From contig NZ_PDNV01000003.1 of the NCBI RefSeq assembly GCF_002849615.1, positions 248,001 to 312,000 of the forward strand: a stretch of 64,000 bases of DNA. The letters are read 5' to 3'. This document shows, piece after piece, positions 31,180 to 40,290 of the stretch. The DNA comes from Pollutimonas nitritireducens (GTDB lineage: Bacteria > Pseudomonadota > Gammaproteobacteria > Burkholderiales > Burkholderiaceae_B). The notes under the pieces are model-generated. The model did no database searches. It was not told the DNA's origin and saw nothing but the letters and a program-made list of their open reading frames with translations. The position numbers were made by a program, and so were the translations under genes. How positions within the stretch are numbered: position 1 is the first letter of the stretch; each line of letters opens with the position of its first letter.

Positions 31180-31597
31180 AGATTGTCTAAAGCTTAAAAA
31201 TCGTGAAACTGGACCGATGACGGGCGAATGGGAAATTCTAACACTTGCGTCTATGGCTACGCCCTAGCGACAACCCAGTGGGCCCAGGGCCTTGATTTTT
31301 GCCCGCGGTCGATGATCGCTACATATAGCAGCTGGAGAATTGACCGGCGGCCCCAGGGCAATGTTGGTAAAAACCAACATTAAAAGGGGAGATAGCGTAG
31401 AAATCCTGATATCTGAGCCATATGCGCAGTGGAGGCTTAACTAACCGCCCAGAAATGCCGTAAGATTCGCCCTAACACGCATGAAACCCAGCGCAATACT
31501 ATTAACCCATAGCGTTGCTATACTGGCTCCGTTTTCTTGATATGCGGCGGGGGTTCGCTGCGGTCACTTACCAGCATTAAGCTCAACGAGGAGAAAC
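31180..31597. other. Divergent gyrA/ompA control region
   Basis: This 418-base stretch between the starts of gyrA (minus) and ompA (plus) has no convincing gene. It must hold both promoters. A TATACT box at about 31519 is a reasonable -10 for ompA but has no clear -35. A perfect small hairpin lies at 31360-31381. The ompA ribosome binding site (GAGGAG) is just before 31598. Confidence 0.5.
31360..31381. repeat. Perfect 9-bp inverted repeat between gyrA and ompA
   Basis: AATGTTGGT (31360-31368), an AAAA spacer and ACCAACATT (31373-31381) form an exact dyad. No U-run follows, so an operator or an mRNA leader structure is more likely than a terminator. The protein that might bind it is unknown. 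Confidence 0.5.
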
Positions 31598-32182
31598 ATG
31601 AACAAACCCTCCAAAATCGCACTAGCACTCGCCATTGCAGCCACTTCGGCTTCTGGTGCAGTTTCTGCGCAAACTGTCGATAACTGGCAAAATCCGTTCG
31701 GCGACGTTTGGAAAAACGGCACCAACGAATTGTGCTGGCGCGACAATTTCTGGACCCCAGCTACCGGCATCCCCGGCTGCGACGGCGTACCAGTAGCGCA
31801 AGCTCAGGCTCCAGTGGTTGCTCCTACATCAACCAAAGTTGTGTTGAATGCTGACACCTTCTTCGATTTCGACAAAGCCACACTGAAACCAGAAGGTCGC
31901 CAGATTCTTGATCAGGTCGCCGCACAAGCCGACACGATCAATCTGGAAACACTGATCGCAACTGGCCACACCGATTCCATCGGTACTGAAAAGTACAACC
32001 AAGGTTTGTCCGAGCGCCGTGCCAATACGGTCAAGAACTACCTGGTTACCAAGGGCATTCCTGCTGATCGTATCTATGCTGAAGGCAAGGGCGAGTTGAG
32101 CCCCGTCGCCGACAACAAGACTCGTGAAGGCCGCGCACAGAACCGTCGCGTAGAGATCGAAATCGTTGGCGTTCGGAAGTAA
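31598..32182 (+). CDS. ompA: OmpA family outer-membrane protein
   Basis: The 194-residue protein has a Sec signal peptide (about 1-24, ending AVSAQ), a short variable segment with two Cys (residues about 47 and 60), and a C-terminal OmpA peptidoglycan-binding domain (LNADTFFDFDKATLKPEG near 84; TGHTDSIG near 128; NQGLSERRANTVKNYL near 139). There is no room for an eight-strand barrel, so it is a short OmpA-C protein like those of Bordetella. It has its own terminator. Confidence 0.93.
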   Translation: MNKPSKIALALAIAATSASGAVSAQTVDNWQNPFGDVWKNGTNELCWRDNFWTPATGIPGCDGVPVAQAQAPVVAPTSTKVVLNADTFFDFDKATLKPEGRQILDQVAAQADTINLETLIATGHTDSIGTEKYNQGLSERRANTVKNYLVTKGIPADRIYAEGKGELSPVADNKTREGRAQNRRVEIEIVGVRK

Positions 32183-32218
32183 TACTTCAATGTAATACTT
32201 GCTTGCGTTAAACGCTAC

Positions 32219-32249
32219 AATAAGGGCTCCGCATTGCGGGGCCCTTATT
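32219..32249 (+). terminator. Intrinsic terminator after ompA
   Basis: AATAAGGGCTCCGC (32219-32232) pairs with GCGGGGCCCTTATT (32236-32249) with one G-U pair and a 3-base loop. It starts 36 bases past the ompA stop. A short T-containing tail follows. Confidence 0.8.
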
Positions 32250-32319
32250 CATTGACGGACAAGCCTATGATTACGCGCTGCCCTTGCCTCACCCTTTCAA
32301 AGCACGCCTCGGGTCGCTC

Positions 32320-33054
32320 ATGAACGCCACTGCAAATTCCACAACGACACACACCCCCAACGTCGACCAGGCCGAGCTCGACAAGTTCAGCGCGCTGGCC
32401 TCACGCTGGTGGGATCCAGAAAGCGAATTCAAACCGCTGCACGCCATAAATCCTCTGCGTCTCGATTGGATTCAGCAGCACACCAGTACTCTCGTCGACA
32501 AAAAGGTGCTGGACGTCGGCTGCGGGGGCGGCATTCTGGCTGAAAGCATGGCCAAGGCAGGAGCCCAGGTCACAGGCATCGACCTGGCGGAAAAATCCCT
32601 CACGGTAGCGCGACTGCATGGGCTGGAATCAGGCGTACCTGTTACGTACCAGGCCGTCAGCGCCGAACAGATGGCTACAGAGCACGCTGGCGAATACGAT
32701 ATCGTGACCTGCATGGAAATGCTGGAACACGTGCCTGATCCGGCATCCATCGTCCAGGCCTGTGCGACCCTGGTAAAACCGGGTGGCTGGGTATTCTTTT
32801 CCACGCTGAATCGTAATCCGAAGTCTTTCCTGTTTGCGATCGTGGGAGCCGAATACGTGTTAAGGCTATTGCCACGCGGCACACATAGCTACGAAAACTT
32901 TATCAAACCCAGCGAACTTGCCGCTGCAATTCGACAGGCGGGGTTATCCACCACCGACCTGGCGGGCCTCGAATACAACCCGATCACCGATCTCTACAAG
33001 ATTTCCCGAGACACTTCCGTCAATTACCTCATGGCCAGCCGCCGCGAGAACTGA
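32320..33054 (+). CDS. ubiG: Ubiquinone biosynthesis O-methyltransferase UbiG
   Basis: The 244-residue SAM enzyme performs both O-methylations of ubiquinone synthesis. Motifs are [19 protein letters not shown] near 20-38, [19 protein letters not shown] near 62-80, and EMLEHVPDP near 133. The ATG at 32320 gives the family length; an upstream TTG would add 12 residues. No strong ribosome binding site is visible. gph follows 4 bases after its stop. Confidence 0.95.
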   Translation: MNATANSTTTHTPNVDQAELDKFSALASRWWDPESEFKPLHAINPLRLDWIQQHTSTLVDKKVLDVGCGGGILAESMAKAGAQVTGIDLAEKSLTVARLHGLESGVPVTYQAVSAEQMATEHAGEYDIVTCMEMLEHVPDPASIVQACATLVKPGGWVFFSTLNRNPKSFLFAIVGAEYVLRLLPRGTHSYENFIKPSELAAAIRQAGLSTTDLAGLEYNPITDLYKISRDTSVNYLMASRREN

Positions 33055-33058
33055 TCCC

Positions 33059-33724
33059 ATGCAAAAACTTGTCTTGTTCGATTTCGATGGCACGTTAGCC
33101 GACACCGCACCGGATCTGGCTGCAGCTGCCAATAAACAGCGCGAGCGCAAAGGATTGCCTCCCCTGCCCCACGAAACTTTCCGGCCTTACGCTTCGCACG
33201 GCGCCCGCGGCCTGCTGAAAGTGGCGCTCGATATTGCGCCTGGCGATCGCGACTACGAGACCTGCCGCCAGCAATTCCTGGAAGACTACGAGCAAGGCAT
33301 GACCACGCTCACCACGTTGTTCTCTGGAGTCAACGAGCTTCTGGGGGCGCTGAAGGACGAGGGCTACGCATGGGGAATAGTCACCAACAAGATGGAGTAC
33401 CTGGCTATTCCGTTGGTGGTGCACCTGGGCCTGTTCACTGAATGCGCAGTTACTGTGGGCGGCGACACCACCAGCCACACCAAGCCACACCCGGCACCAT
33501 TGCTCCACGCTGCCAAGGAAACCGGCTTCGCACCGGCCGATTGCATTTATGTGGGCGACGACGAGCGCGATATCATTGCCGGCAAGGCCGCGGGCATGGC
33601 AACTATTGTCGCGGCCTACGGATACTGCGGCAAGGAGACTGCCTTGCACACCTGGCAGGCCGACGCCATAGCCGAATCACCGCTGGATATTTGGCCCGCC
33701 ATTCAGCGCTGGGCTGTCCGGTAA
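33059..33724 (+). CDS. gph: Phosphoglycolate phosphatase, HAD family
   Basis: The 221-residue HAD hydrolase removes phosphate from 2-phosphoglycolate. Motif I is LFDFDGTLADTAPD near residue 5, motif II GIVTNK near 106, and motif III/IV KPHPAPLL and YVGDDERDIIAGKAAGM near 165-181. The start at MQKLVLFDFDG fits the family. It forms a two-gene unit with ubiG; the pairing is common in betaproteobacteria. Confidence 0.92.
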   Translation: MQKLVLFDFDGTLADTAPDLAAAANKQRERKGLPPLPHETFRPYASHGARGLLKVALDIAPGDRDYETCRQQFLEDYEQGMTTLTTLFSGVNELLGALKDEGYAWGIVTNKMEYLAIPLVVHLGLFTECAVTVGGDTTSHTKPHPAPLLHAAKETGFAPADCIYVGDDERDIIAGKAAGMATIVAAYGYCGKETALHTWQADAIAESPLDIWPAIQRWAVR

Positions 33725-33780
33725 ACAAGCCATGAAGGCTGGATGCACCGGAACCTTCCGTTGCAGTGTGGCTGAAATCA

Positions 33781-35028
33781 TCACGACTGCACTACGGTAA
33801 GCGGTTTATCTTCGGAAGAATACGATCCAGCCGCAGTAAATAGTACGTCTGTCGACGAGTTCAGGGCTGTCTCGGCCGAGTCCTGCAGTACGCCAATAAT
33901 GAATCCCACTCCCACAACCTGAATTGCAATATCGTCGGAAATCCCGAACAGACTGCACGCCAGCGGTATCAGCAACAACGAACCACCTGCCACACCGGAT
34001 GCGCCACATGCGCAGACCGTTGCGACAATACTCAGCAAAAGAGCCATCGGCAGGTCTACCACAATGCCGAGCGTGTTCACCGCTGCAAGCGTGAGCACCG
34101 TAATGGTTACGGCAGCTCCAGCCATATTTATGGTGGCTCCCAGGGGTATGGACACCGAATACGTGTCCTCGTGCAAACCCAAGCGCTTGCATAAGGCCAG
34201 GTTCACTGGGATATTGGCCGCCGAGCTACGCGTGAAAAAGGCTGTTATCCCGCTTTCACGCAGGCAAGTAAAGACGAGTGGGTAGGGATTGCGACGCAGC
34301 TTGGCAAAGACGATCAGGGGGTTTACGACCAGTGCCACGAAAGCCATGCATCCCAACAGAAGAGCCAACAAACGCGCGTAGTCGAACAATGCGCCGAAAC
34401 CGGTATTGGCTATTGTGGAGGCAACCAGCCCGAAGATGCCTATGGGCGCAAGGCGGATGACGATTTTGACAATAAACGATATGCTGAGCGATAAATCGGC
34501 AATGACGTTCTTGGTGGCGCCATGCGCATGACGCAAAGCAATTCCTATTGCAATTGCCCAGGCCAGGATGCCTATATAGTTGCCATTGGCCAATGCCCGG
34601 ATGGGGTTGTCCACGATATTCATAAGCAAAGTGGTCAATACATCACCAATATTGCCGGGTGGACTCAACTCTGCCACCCCGCTCTTAAGCTGTAGTGTCA
34701 ATGGGAACAGGAAGCTGGCAATCACGGCTACTAAAGCGGCGGCGAACGTACCGACGATGTAAAGAATAAGAATAGACCCGATACGGGTCTTTTCACCTCG
34801 CTTGTGATTGGCGATGGATGCCGCCACCAGCACGAACACCAGGATCGGTGCCACCGATTTCAAAGCACTGATGAACAGCTCACCCAGTAACTCGACGTAT
34901 TTCGCGGCGCCCGGAAAAAAGTATGCCAGCAGCACTCCTAAAATCAGGCCGGCCAGGATCTGCGTCACCAGGCTGCCGCTGCTCACAAATTGCACCAGGG
35001 GATTTTGCCTTGTCGGGCCACGACTCAT
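33781..35028 (-). CDS. sstT: Serine/threonine:sodium symporter SstT
   Basis: The 415-residue DAACS-family transporter takes up serine and threonine with Na+. About nine hydrophobic segments are visible, with the family hairpin motifs ([45 protein letters not shown]). The ATG at 35028 ([10 protein letters not shown]) has GGAG 8 bases upstream. A longer open frame adds 40 unlikely residues. It converges on gph and is divergent from ssrA. Confidence 0.94.
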   Translation of the reverse strand: MSRGPTRQNPLVQFVSSGSLVTQILAGLILGVLLAYFFPGAAKYVELLGELFISALKSVAPILVFVLVAASIANHKRGEKTRIGSILILYIVGTFAAALVAVIASFLFPLTLQLKSGVAELSPPGNIGDVLTTLLMNIVDNPIRALANGNYIGILAWAIAIGIALRHAHGATKNVIADLSLSISFIVKIVIRLAPIGIFGLVASTIANTGFGALFDYARLLALLLGCMAFVALVVNPLIVFAKLRRNPYPLVFTCLRESGITAFFTRSSAANIPVNLALCKRLGLHEDTYSVSIPLGATINMAGAAVTITVLTLAAVNTLGIVVDLPMALLLSIVATVCACGASGVAGGSLLLIPLACSLFGISDDIAIQVVGVGFIIGVLQDSAETALNSSTDVLFTAAGSYSSEDKPLTVVQS

Positions 35029-35233
35029 TACCAACTCCAGAATGAGGCCCTGCGGCCTGCTTAATAAACGGTGCCTGCACTTCGTAAGCGGTGTCGTGGA
35101 ATCTCCGACAGTCGTAGAGCGGCATTGCGCTGAAATAGCGTCATCCATTCACGCAATGTGGTGAAAAGAACTCTGAAACAGGCCGAGGGATTTTACCATC
35201 GCTGCAACACTGGCCATTTGAAGTGAAAACTTG

Positions 35234-35239
35234 TATAAT
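35234..35239 (+). promoter_or_regulatory. -10 box of ssrA
   Basis: A consensus TATAAT lies 10 bases ahead of the mature tmRNA 5' end. No good -35 hexamer is found 16-18 bases upstream. Confidence 0.55.
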
Positions 35240-35248
35240 TGGTTTTCT

Positions 35249-35614
35249 GGGGTCGATCCGGCTTCGACGTGGGTCGCGAAACAGAGTAGGGCATGCCGAG
35301 CACCAGTAAGCTCGTAAATCCACTGGAACACTACAAACGCCAACGACGAGCGTTTCGCTTTAGCCGCCTAGTGCGGTAAGCCGCTGCACTAATTTGTCTT
35401 TGGGTTAGGTAGGGTAAAACCTACAGCAGCGTCATTTACAAAGAATCGGATCTTGCTGGGTCACTCAGCCTGCTCTTAAATTAATGTGAATCGCCAAGGA
35501 AGGGCCTGTCGGTTGGCATGATCCAAGGTTAAAACTCAAAATGAACCGAATAAGCATGTAGAACTGCCTGCAGAGGGCTTGCGGACGCGGGTTCAATTCC
35601 CGCCGACTCCACCA
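35249..35614 (+). ncRNA. ssrA: Transfer-messenger RNA (tmRNA)
   Basis: The 366-nt RNA rescues stalled ribosomes with SmpB. The 5' end GGGGTCG pairs with CGACTCC of the 3' end to form the 7-bp acceptor stem, followed by ACCA. A T-loop arm (GGTTCAATTCC) is just upstream. The tag reading frame at 35339-35371 encodes ANDERFALAA then TAG, the tag I associate with Bordetella-type Burkholderiales. The gene is in one piece, not permuted. Its 3' end is a frequent target of integrative elements. Confidence 0.97.
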
Positions 35615-35621
35615 GTATTCA

Positions 35622-35653
35622 AATCCCAACCTTAATCGGTTGGGATTTTTTTT
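35622..35653 (+). terminator. Intrinsic terminator after ssrA
   Basis: AATCCCAACC (35622-35631) pairs perfectly with GGTTGGGATT (35638-35647) and is followed by eight T. Confidence 0.95.
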
Positions 35654-35908
35654 GGCTGAAGCGCCAGTGTTAGCGGGGGTTGGCGGTTTGGCCTCTTGAG
35701 CGCCGATCACTACATTTCCCGCTTTAGCCGGGTTTCCTGCAATTTCCGCTCTCCGTTCTCTCTTTGTCTCTTGAGCGTTCAACAGGCCGCCTCTAGGCTT
35801 TATGCGGGTTTCAGGGCGTCGGATTTGGTTTATAGGCTGGTACAAAGAAAGCGACTGGATTAGAACTGCGGTGATATGATCGCAGCGTGCATTGATCCGG
35901 AGTTCGCA
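35654..35908. other. Non-coding junction between ssrA and the accessory region
   Basis: No supported gene lies here, and no second copy of the ssrA 3' end is seen. The stretch is a plausible scar of past integration because it sits directly after the tmRNA, but no integrase or attachment repeat is visible. Confidence 0.4.
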
Positions 35909-36787
35909 GTGGCAAGCAATAGAAAATCAGAAGGCTCTCAGTTTGTAAGTTGGTTCGGTCCGCTATTGAATGCGCTTCGTAATTTAGGCGGCTCAGGCTC
36001 CCCGGACGAAGTGGTGGAGCAGATCGCCGCCGAGCTTGGGCTCTCCGATGAAATACAAAATGAACTTGTCCCGTCAGGCCAACCGAGATTTCGCAATCAG
36101 GTTGCCTGGGCTCGATTTTATTTAGCCAGGGAAGGCTTACTCGACTCCTCCAAGCGCGGAGTTTGGAGCCTGACCGAGCGCGGACGAACTACAAGCTTGA
36201 CGCTCGAGCAATCGCACGAAATATTCCGTCGCTGGGTAGCGGTCTTTCAGGCACAGCGGCGCGCGAAGGCCGCTGAAGAAGAGTCACTTGCAGAGCAAGT
36301 TGCAGAGGAGACTGGAGTCCCGTCGAATGACTATAGGGTGGTTGTCCTTGAAATGCTCCGGTCGCTCTCGCCCGCCGGATTCGAGCGCTTGTCACAGCGT
36401 ATCCTGCGCGAGGCCGGCTTTACTCATGTTGAAGTGACCGGCCAGAGCAATGACGGCGGCATCGACGGGCACGGCACACTGCAGATCAATCCTCTTGTGT
36501 CCTTCAAGGTCTTATTCCAGTGCAAACGCTACACAAATTCTGTAACGCCGTCGCTGGTACGAGATTTTCGCGGGGCAATGGCGGGCCGTGCTGACAAGGG
36601 CATCATTATCACCACCGGCTCATTTACTACCGAAGCGCGCAGGGAAGCGAATCGTGATGGCGTACCGCCCATTGAGCTTGTTGATAGTGAAAAACTCATC
36701 AACATGCTTGAGCACCTGGAGCTAGGCTTGCGGCCGATCACCACCTACGAAATAGATAACACTTTTTTTAACGAATTTTCTGCCTGA
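35909..36787 (+). CDS. mrr: Mrr-type restriction endonuclease
   Basis: The 292-residue protein matches Mrr, a type IV nuclease that attacks DNA with foreign methylation. An N-terminal winged-helix Mrr domain (about 10-95; GSGSPDEVVEQIA, NQVAWARFYLAREGLL) is followed by a PD-(D/E)XK catalytic domain with NDGGIDGHG near 185 (Asp) and FQCKRY near 206 (Gln-x-Lys). The GTG at 35909 was chosen because GGAG lies 8 bases upstream and relatives begin near this point; an ATG at 35876 would add 11 residues. It is the first gene after tmRNA. Confidence 0.9.
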   Translation: MASNRKSEGSQFVSWFGPLLNALRNLGGSGSPDEVVEQIAAELGLSDEIQNELVPSGQPRFRNQVAWARFYLAREGLLDSSKRGVWSLTERGRTTSLTLEQSHEIFRRWVAVFQAQRRAKAAEEESLAEQVAEETGVPSNDYRVVVLEMLRSLSPAGFERLSQRILREAGFTHVEVTGQSNDGGIDGHGTLQINPLVSFKVLFQCKRYTNSVTPSLVRDFRGAMAGRADKGIIITTGSFTTEARREANRDGVPPIELVDSEKLINMLEHLELGLRPITTYEIDNTFFNEFSA

Positions 36788-36838
36788 CGCCCACTGCCGC
36801 ATGGCAACTTGCGATTTCTCCTGGACTTAACCTTTCTC

Positions 36839-36859
36839 TTTAGTTACAACGTAACTAAA
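36839..36859. promoter_or_regulatory. Perfect 9-bp dyad upstream of the unknown-exonuclease pair
   Basis: TTTAGTTAC, spacer AAC, GTAACTAAA form an exact inverted repeat. A -10-like TATAAA follows at about 36869-36874, and the next gene starts at 36897. The geometry suits an operator over the promoter. No regulator gene is adjacent. Confidence 0.5.
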
Positions 36860-36896
36860 CGTGTATTTTATAAAAATAAATCACAAGAGGTCGAGA

Positions 36897-37262
36897 ATGG
36901 AATTGAAGCGCTGCGTAACCGAGCCACTACGTAAGGACTTGTCTATAAACGAGCTATGGCACGGAACCGATAACGGCCTCATTGCGTGCTGGGAAAGAGG
37001 CAGAGAGGTCTCGTCAGAAGTTCCTGAACTAGCCACGAGAGCACGCATGGGCCAGCTGGTCCCTTTGCCATGGAAAGGTGGTGTTGAAAAGGTCATAAAA
37101 ACGAAATCCAAAATGGGGACCCTCAGATACTTGGCCATGTGGCAGGGCCTTCGCGGTGAGCCCCTCGATATCGACACTACAGACGAGCCCACATTTCAGT
37201 GCTCAAAGTTCAAGGTGAGCGTTACTTTCACCAATGACCCTTCAAAGTATGCCGATGCATAG
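36897..37262 (+). CDS. Uncharacterised protein, 121 residues
   Basis: I do not recognise a family. The ATG at 36897 (MELKRCVTE) has AGAGG about 8 bases upstream. The sequence is soluble and mixed charge, with no membrane helix or signal. It has a compact Trp-containing middle (LWHGTDNGLIACWERG near 21-36; YLAMWQGLRG near 79-88). It lies 20 bases before the DnaQ-BRCT exonuclease gene on the same strand, so the two may share a transcript and a task. Base composition is more AT-rich than the flanking core genome. Confidence 0.65.
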   Translation: MELKRCVTEPLRKDLSINELWHGTDNGLIACWERGREVSSEVPELATRARMGQLVPLPWKGGVEKVIKTKSKMGTLRYLAMWQGLRGEPLDIDTTDEPTFQCSKFKVSVTFTNDPSKYADA

Positions 37263-37282
37263 AATCATCCAGGCATTTTGAT

Positions 37283-38146
37283 ATGGATTTCATAGCGATA
37301 GACGTTGAAACAGCCAATGCGAATATGAGTTCGATATGTCAAATCGGTATCGCTCGGTTCGCTAACGGCCAGCTTGTTGAGGAGTGGACAACGCTTCTGG
37401 ACCCGGAAGAGTACTTTGATCCCATGAACATCTCAATTCACGGCATCATGGAAAAAATGGTATTAGGACAACCCAAACTTCCCGAAGTCGCTCCGCTTCT
37501 TCGAGCCAAACTTGAAGGCACCGTGACCGTTTGTCATACGCATTTTGACCGGGTCGCACTTTCGCGCGCATTCGCGAAATACAATCTCGATCCAATAACT
37601 ACCATATGGTTGGACTCCGCAAGGGTGGTACGGCGCACATGGAAAGAACTTGCTTGGAAAGGCTATGGGCTATCTAATGTTTGTCGGATAATCGGCTACG
37701 ATTTTCAGCATCACGACGCGTTAGAAGATGCCAAAGCGGCAGGGCATATTCTGCTTGCCGCATTTCGCGAGTCACAACAGAATTTAGATCATTGGATTCA
37801 TCGTGTTAATCGACCCATCGATCTTTGCAATTCCTCTTCGAGTGCATCCATACAGCGCGATGGCAATCCGGAAGGAGATTTATATGGCGCGGTTCTCGCA
37901 TTCACGGGAGCATTGGAGTTGCCACGAAGCATGGCAGCCGATCTTGCAGCGAAAGCTGGCTGTCAGGTCGCACAGGGAGTAACTAAGAAAACAACCATCC
38001 TTGTCGTTGGAGACCAAGACACTATGAAGCTCGCTGGTCATGAAAAAAGTTCCAAACAGAGGAAAGCAGAGCAATTCATAGTTGACGGTCAAAATATTCG
38101 AATTATCTGCGAATCAGATTTCAAAGCGCTGGTATCAGCAGAATGA
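37283..38146 (+). CDS. DnaQ-like 3'-5' exonuclease with C-terminal BRCT domain
   Basis: The 287-residue protein begins with a DEDDh exonuclease domain: IDVETANANMS (Asp7, Glu9), HTHFDRVAL near 86-94 (Asp) and HHDALEDAKAAG near 142 (His, Asp). After a linker (about 170-200), a BRCT-like domain follows (GAVLAFTGALELPR near 206; TTILVVGDQD near 242). This architecture resembles Pol III epsilon-like nucleases with a BRCT module that binds DNA ends or phosphoproteins. It has a low-GC, accessory-type neighbourhood with an Mrr nuclease, suggesting DNA defence or repair; that role is inference. Confidence 0.85.
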   Translation: MDFIAIDVETANANMSSICQIGIARFANGQLVEEWTTLLDPEEYFDPMNISIHGIMEKMVLGQPKLPEVAPLLRAKLEGTVTVCHTHFDRVALSRAFAKYNLDPITTIWLDSARVVRRTWKELAWKGYGLSNVCRIIGYDFQHHDALEDAKAAGHILLAAFRESQQNLDHWIHRVNRPIDLCNSSSSASIQRDGNPEGDLYGAVLAFTGALELPRSMAADLAAKAGCQVAQGVTKKTTILVVGDQDTMKLAGHEKSSKQRKAEQFIVDGQNIRIICESDFKALVSAE

Positions 38147-38266
38147 AACACAGTTGTGAGCGAGCGGAAATATCGTCTTCTTCGAGTTTAGCTAGCGACT
38201 TTGATTCTGGCCGCATCCGATGTAGCGCTTATGTATGTCACGCGAGCAGAATTTTGGGAGTTACTA

Positions 38267-38515
38267 ATGGCTTTTAGTATCGAATCGGGCATGTTGCGAA
38301 CCGCGAAAGGCCTAGATCTTCTGAGCGTTGTTTGGGCAATCGTCGCCACTTTTTCCATGTTTGCAGTTGCAATGACTAGCGGTTTTTTCCGTGACTTCTT
38401 CATTCAGTGGATGATCTTCGCGGTTGCCATCCCGGTTGGCATTCGAGCCGTCGCCTGGCTTATCCGCGGGTTCTTTCCTGCCAATACTGCCGAAAAGCAA
38501 CCTCGTGAGGTTTAA
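38267..38515 (+). CDS. Small two-helix membrane protein, 82 residues
   Basis: The ATG at 38267 (MAFSIESGMLR) has TTGGGAG 6 bases upstream, which favours it over in-frame starts further up. Two hydrophobic segments at about 17-37 and 46-68 are joined by a short loop (SGFFRDFF). A basic, polar tail ends in KQPREV. No family is recognised. It follows the exonuclease by 120 bases and converges on the DUF2254 gene. Confidence 0.55.
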   Translation: MAFSIESGMLRTAKGLDLLSVVWAIVATFSMFAVAMTSGFFRDFFIQWMIFAVAIPVGIRAVAWLIRGFFPANTAEKQPREV

Positions 38516-38598
38516 CGTCCGCCGGATATGGTCACAAAGCTATTGCTTGTTGCCCCGACCAACAGAGAAAACGGACAACGGCCCACCAACTTAGCATG

Positions 38599-39900
38599 TT
38601 AAGCAATATTCGACTTATTGGGAATTCGTTCGGCAGGTTGCCACGCCGCTCGGTATTCAACCCGTAGCCTTTCCGTGTCCTCAGGCAGCGCCATCGCACC
38701 CGAAGCGGCTTCATGGGCCGTGAAAGCCAATCGGAATGCCGCCGCGCGAAGCTCCCCATTAGTTATTGATGCCAATGCCGCTAACGCCTTCTGAAGACGC
38801 AACTGGATTTCCAATAGAGCAACCCCGTCCCGTATCAACGGTCGGAATGCATCATCCAAAAGATCTTCATCACGAAGTGGCGGAACATATACTCGCTCGT
38901 AAAGTATGTGCTCTGCCGCCATCCCCTGATCTCGTCCCGCCCACGCCATGAGCACGCGGGTCAACCTGCCTATGATTTCTATGGCAGTACCTGGGTCATT
39001 GAGGGCGGGAGATAGGGCCCGCGAACCAATCTCGGTTAATACCGAAAGGCCGAACCGGGGATCCTGATCAAAAGAACGTTCATTCCCAACGGTATAGGCC
39101 TCTTCTATCCTTTCCGACGAGACACGCTGTCCATCGGCCCCCGGCACTACCGCAGCGATCAATTTGCCTAAATGAATAAATGTTCCCGGCAGTGCGACAA
39201 CAAAAATCTCGGCTTGATGTTCGTCCGCACAGACTTGCAAAGCTTTTATATCGAGGTGCTGCACATATCCCGTTCTGGAGGACGCCATCGGATAGGCTTC
39301 TGGCGGCAGACTGTACGGATTCCGCAAGGGACGCCCGCCTAGGTAAGGAGCAGCAATGCGGTCGCTCATGGCGTTCAGCGCAGCTTCCTCAACTCGTTGC
39401 GACGTCTCTGCCACGCTTCCAAGCCGAGACAAATATTCGATCCAACGCAGCAACGTGATTACGATTAGCGCGACCACCAATATGGTGACGCCGAACAAAA
39501 TCAGCCGCGCCTGCATATCAAAGTACCCGGTGCTCAAGGCGATGATTCCCACCAGACTGAACAAGAAAGATCCGATAAAGGTACCCAAGACGTTTTGAGA
39601 GGTGTGATCCTCCATAATCAACTTGGTTGCACGTGGAGTTACATTGTTGGTAGCGGCAGAATACGCCTGAACCATGACCCCCAATGAGAAAGTCGTGACT
39701 GCTAGCATGCTCGAAGCCATGATCTTCAGCACGTCGACGACCGCGTCACTGCCTATCTTTCCGGGAAAGTCGTAGGGAATGTGAGGGGCGAGAATCAGAC
39801 TAGCGACGGCCGACACAACTCCCGCTATAACAAAAAAAGATGCGCGAAACCATAATTTCCGACTGAACTGCAAGAGCAACCAGCGCCACCTGGGCATCAT
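38599..39900 (-). CDS. DUF2254 family membrane protein
   Basis: The 433-residue protein matches the DUF2254 family: four hydrophobic segments in the first 150 residues (about 18-38, 58-78, 105-123, 132-152), including the conserved AYSAATNNVTPRATKLIMED region near 79-98, followed by a long soluble C-terminal part (LSPALNDPGTAIEIIGRL near 300). The function of the family is unknown. It stands alone on the minus strand inside the accessory stretch. Confidence 0.85.
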   Translation of the reverse strand: MMPRWRWLLLQFSRKLWFRASFFVIAGVVSAVASLILAPHIPYDFPGKIGSDAVVDVLKIMASSMLAVTTFSLGVMVQAYSAATNNVTPRATKLIMEDHTSQNVLGTFIGSFLFSLVGIIALSTGYFDMQARLILFGVTILVVALIVITLLRWIEYLSRLGSVAETSQRVEEAALNAMSDRIAAPYLGGRPLRNPYSLPPEAYPMASSRTGYVQHLDIKALQVCADEHQAEIFVVALPGTFIHLGKLIAAVVPGADGQRVSSERIEEAYTVGNERSFDQDPRFGLSVLTEIGSRALSPALNDPGTAIEIIGRLTRVLMAWAGRDQGMAAEHILYERVYVPPLRDEDLLDDAFRPLIRDGVALLEIQLRLQKALAALASITNGELRAAAFRLAFTAHEAASGAMALPEDTERLRVEYRAAWQPAERIPNKSNIA

Positions 39901-40290
39901 GGCAGCGCACCTGTGCTGGCGGGCGACTCAGAATACGTGCATAAGCACATGCCTCGTTGCGTTACGGTTTCTCCTGCGCCTCCTGATAGCATAGGCACTA
40001 CCTCTTTTTTACATAATGCGATAGTAGTCGTGCATTCAGCAAACGACGGACCTGATCAGCGCAATCTTGCGGATTGATTGCATTGGCTAGCGCAGGGTAA
40101 TGAACTGATTTTTCGATTCAATATTTCAATCTTTGTCGTATAATTAAAACGTAAAAATAAGTTCGTCGACTACGATTTTTGAATCACTTTCATTGGTCGT
40201 ACGGCGGGATGCGTGCCGCCGCGTGTCAAGAAGGACGATTGCAGTGCTAGCGGGAAGAAGAATGACCATTCAACTATATGGAGATATCAA
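39901..40290. other. Control region of the arsenic operon
   Basis: This 390-base stretch separates the divergent DUF2254 gene from arsD. It contains an AT-rich promoter-like part with TATAAT at 40139-40144 and a GATTCAA/TTGAATC inverted pair around it. A 13-codon frame at 40209-40250 (MRAAACQEGRLQC) is seen but has no support. No arsR gene is present. Confidence 0.5.
40115..40185 (+). promoter_or_regulatory. Candidate arsDA-acr3 promoter with flanking inverted motif
   Basis: A consensus -10 TATAAT (40139-40144) lies between GATTCAA (40115-40121) and TTGAATC (40179-40185). The left motif is part of a direct repeat, ATTCAATATTTCAAT. Repeats of this kind resemble sites used by ArsR/ArsD-type repressors. 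The assignment is inference from position. Confidence 0.35.

Noticed and set aside
35465-35845. Minus-strand open frame of 126 codons overlapping the 3' half of ssrA, containing SRRELNPRPQA
   Set aside because: This is the well-known false protein read from the antisense of tRNA or tmRNA 3' ends; the RNA gene and its terminator explain the sequence.
40209-40250. 13-codon frame MRAAACQEGRLQC upstream of arsD
   Set aside because: There is no ribosome binding site and no supporting context; it may be a chance frame or a remnant.
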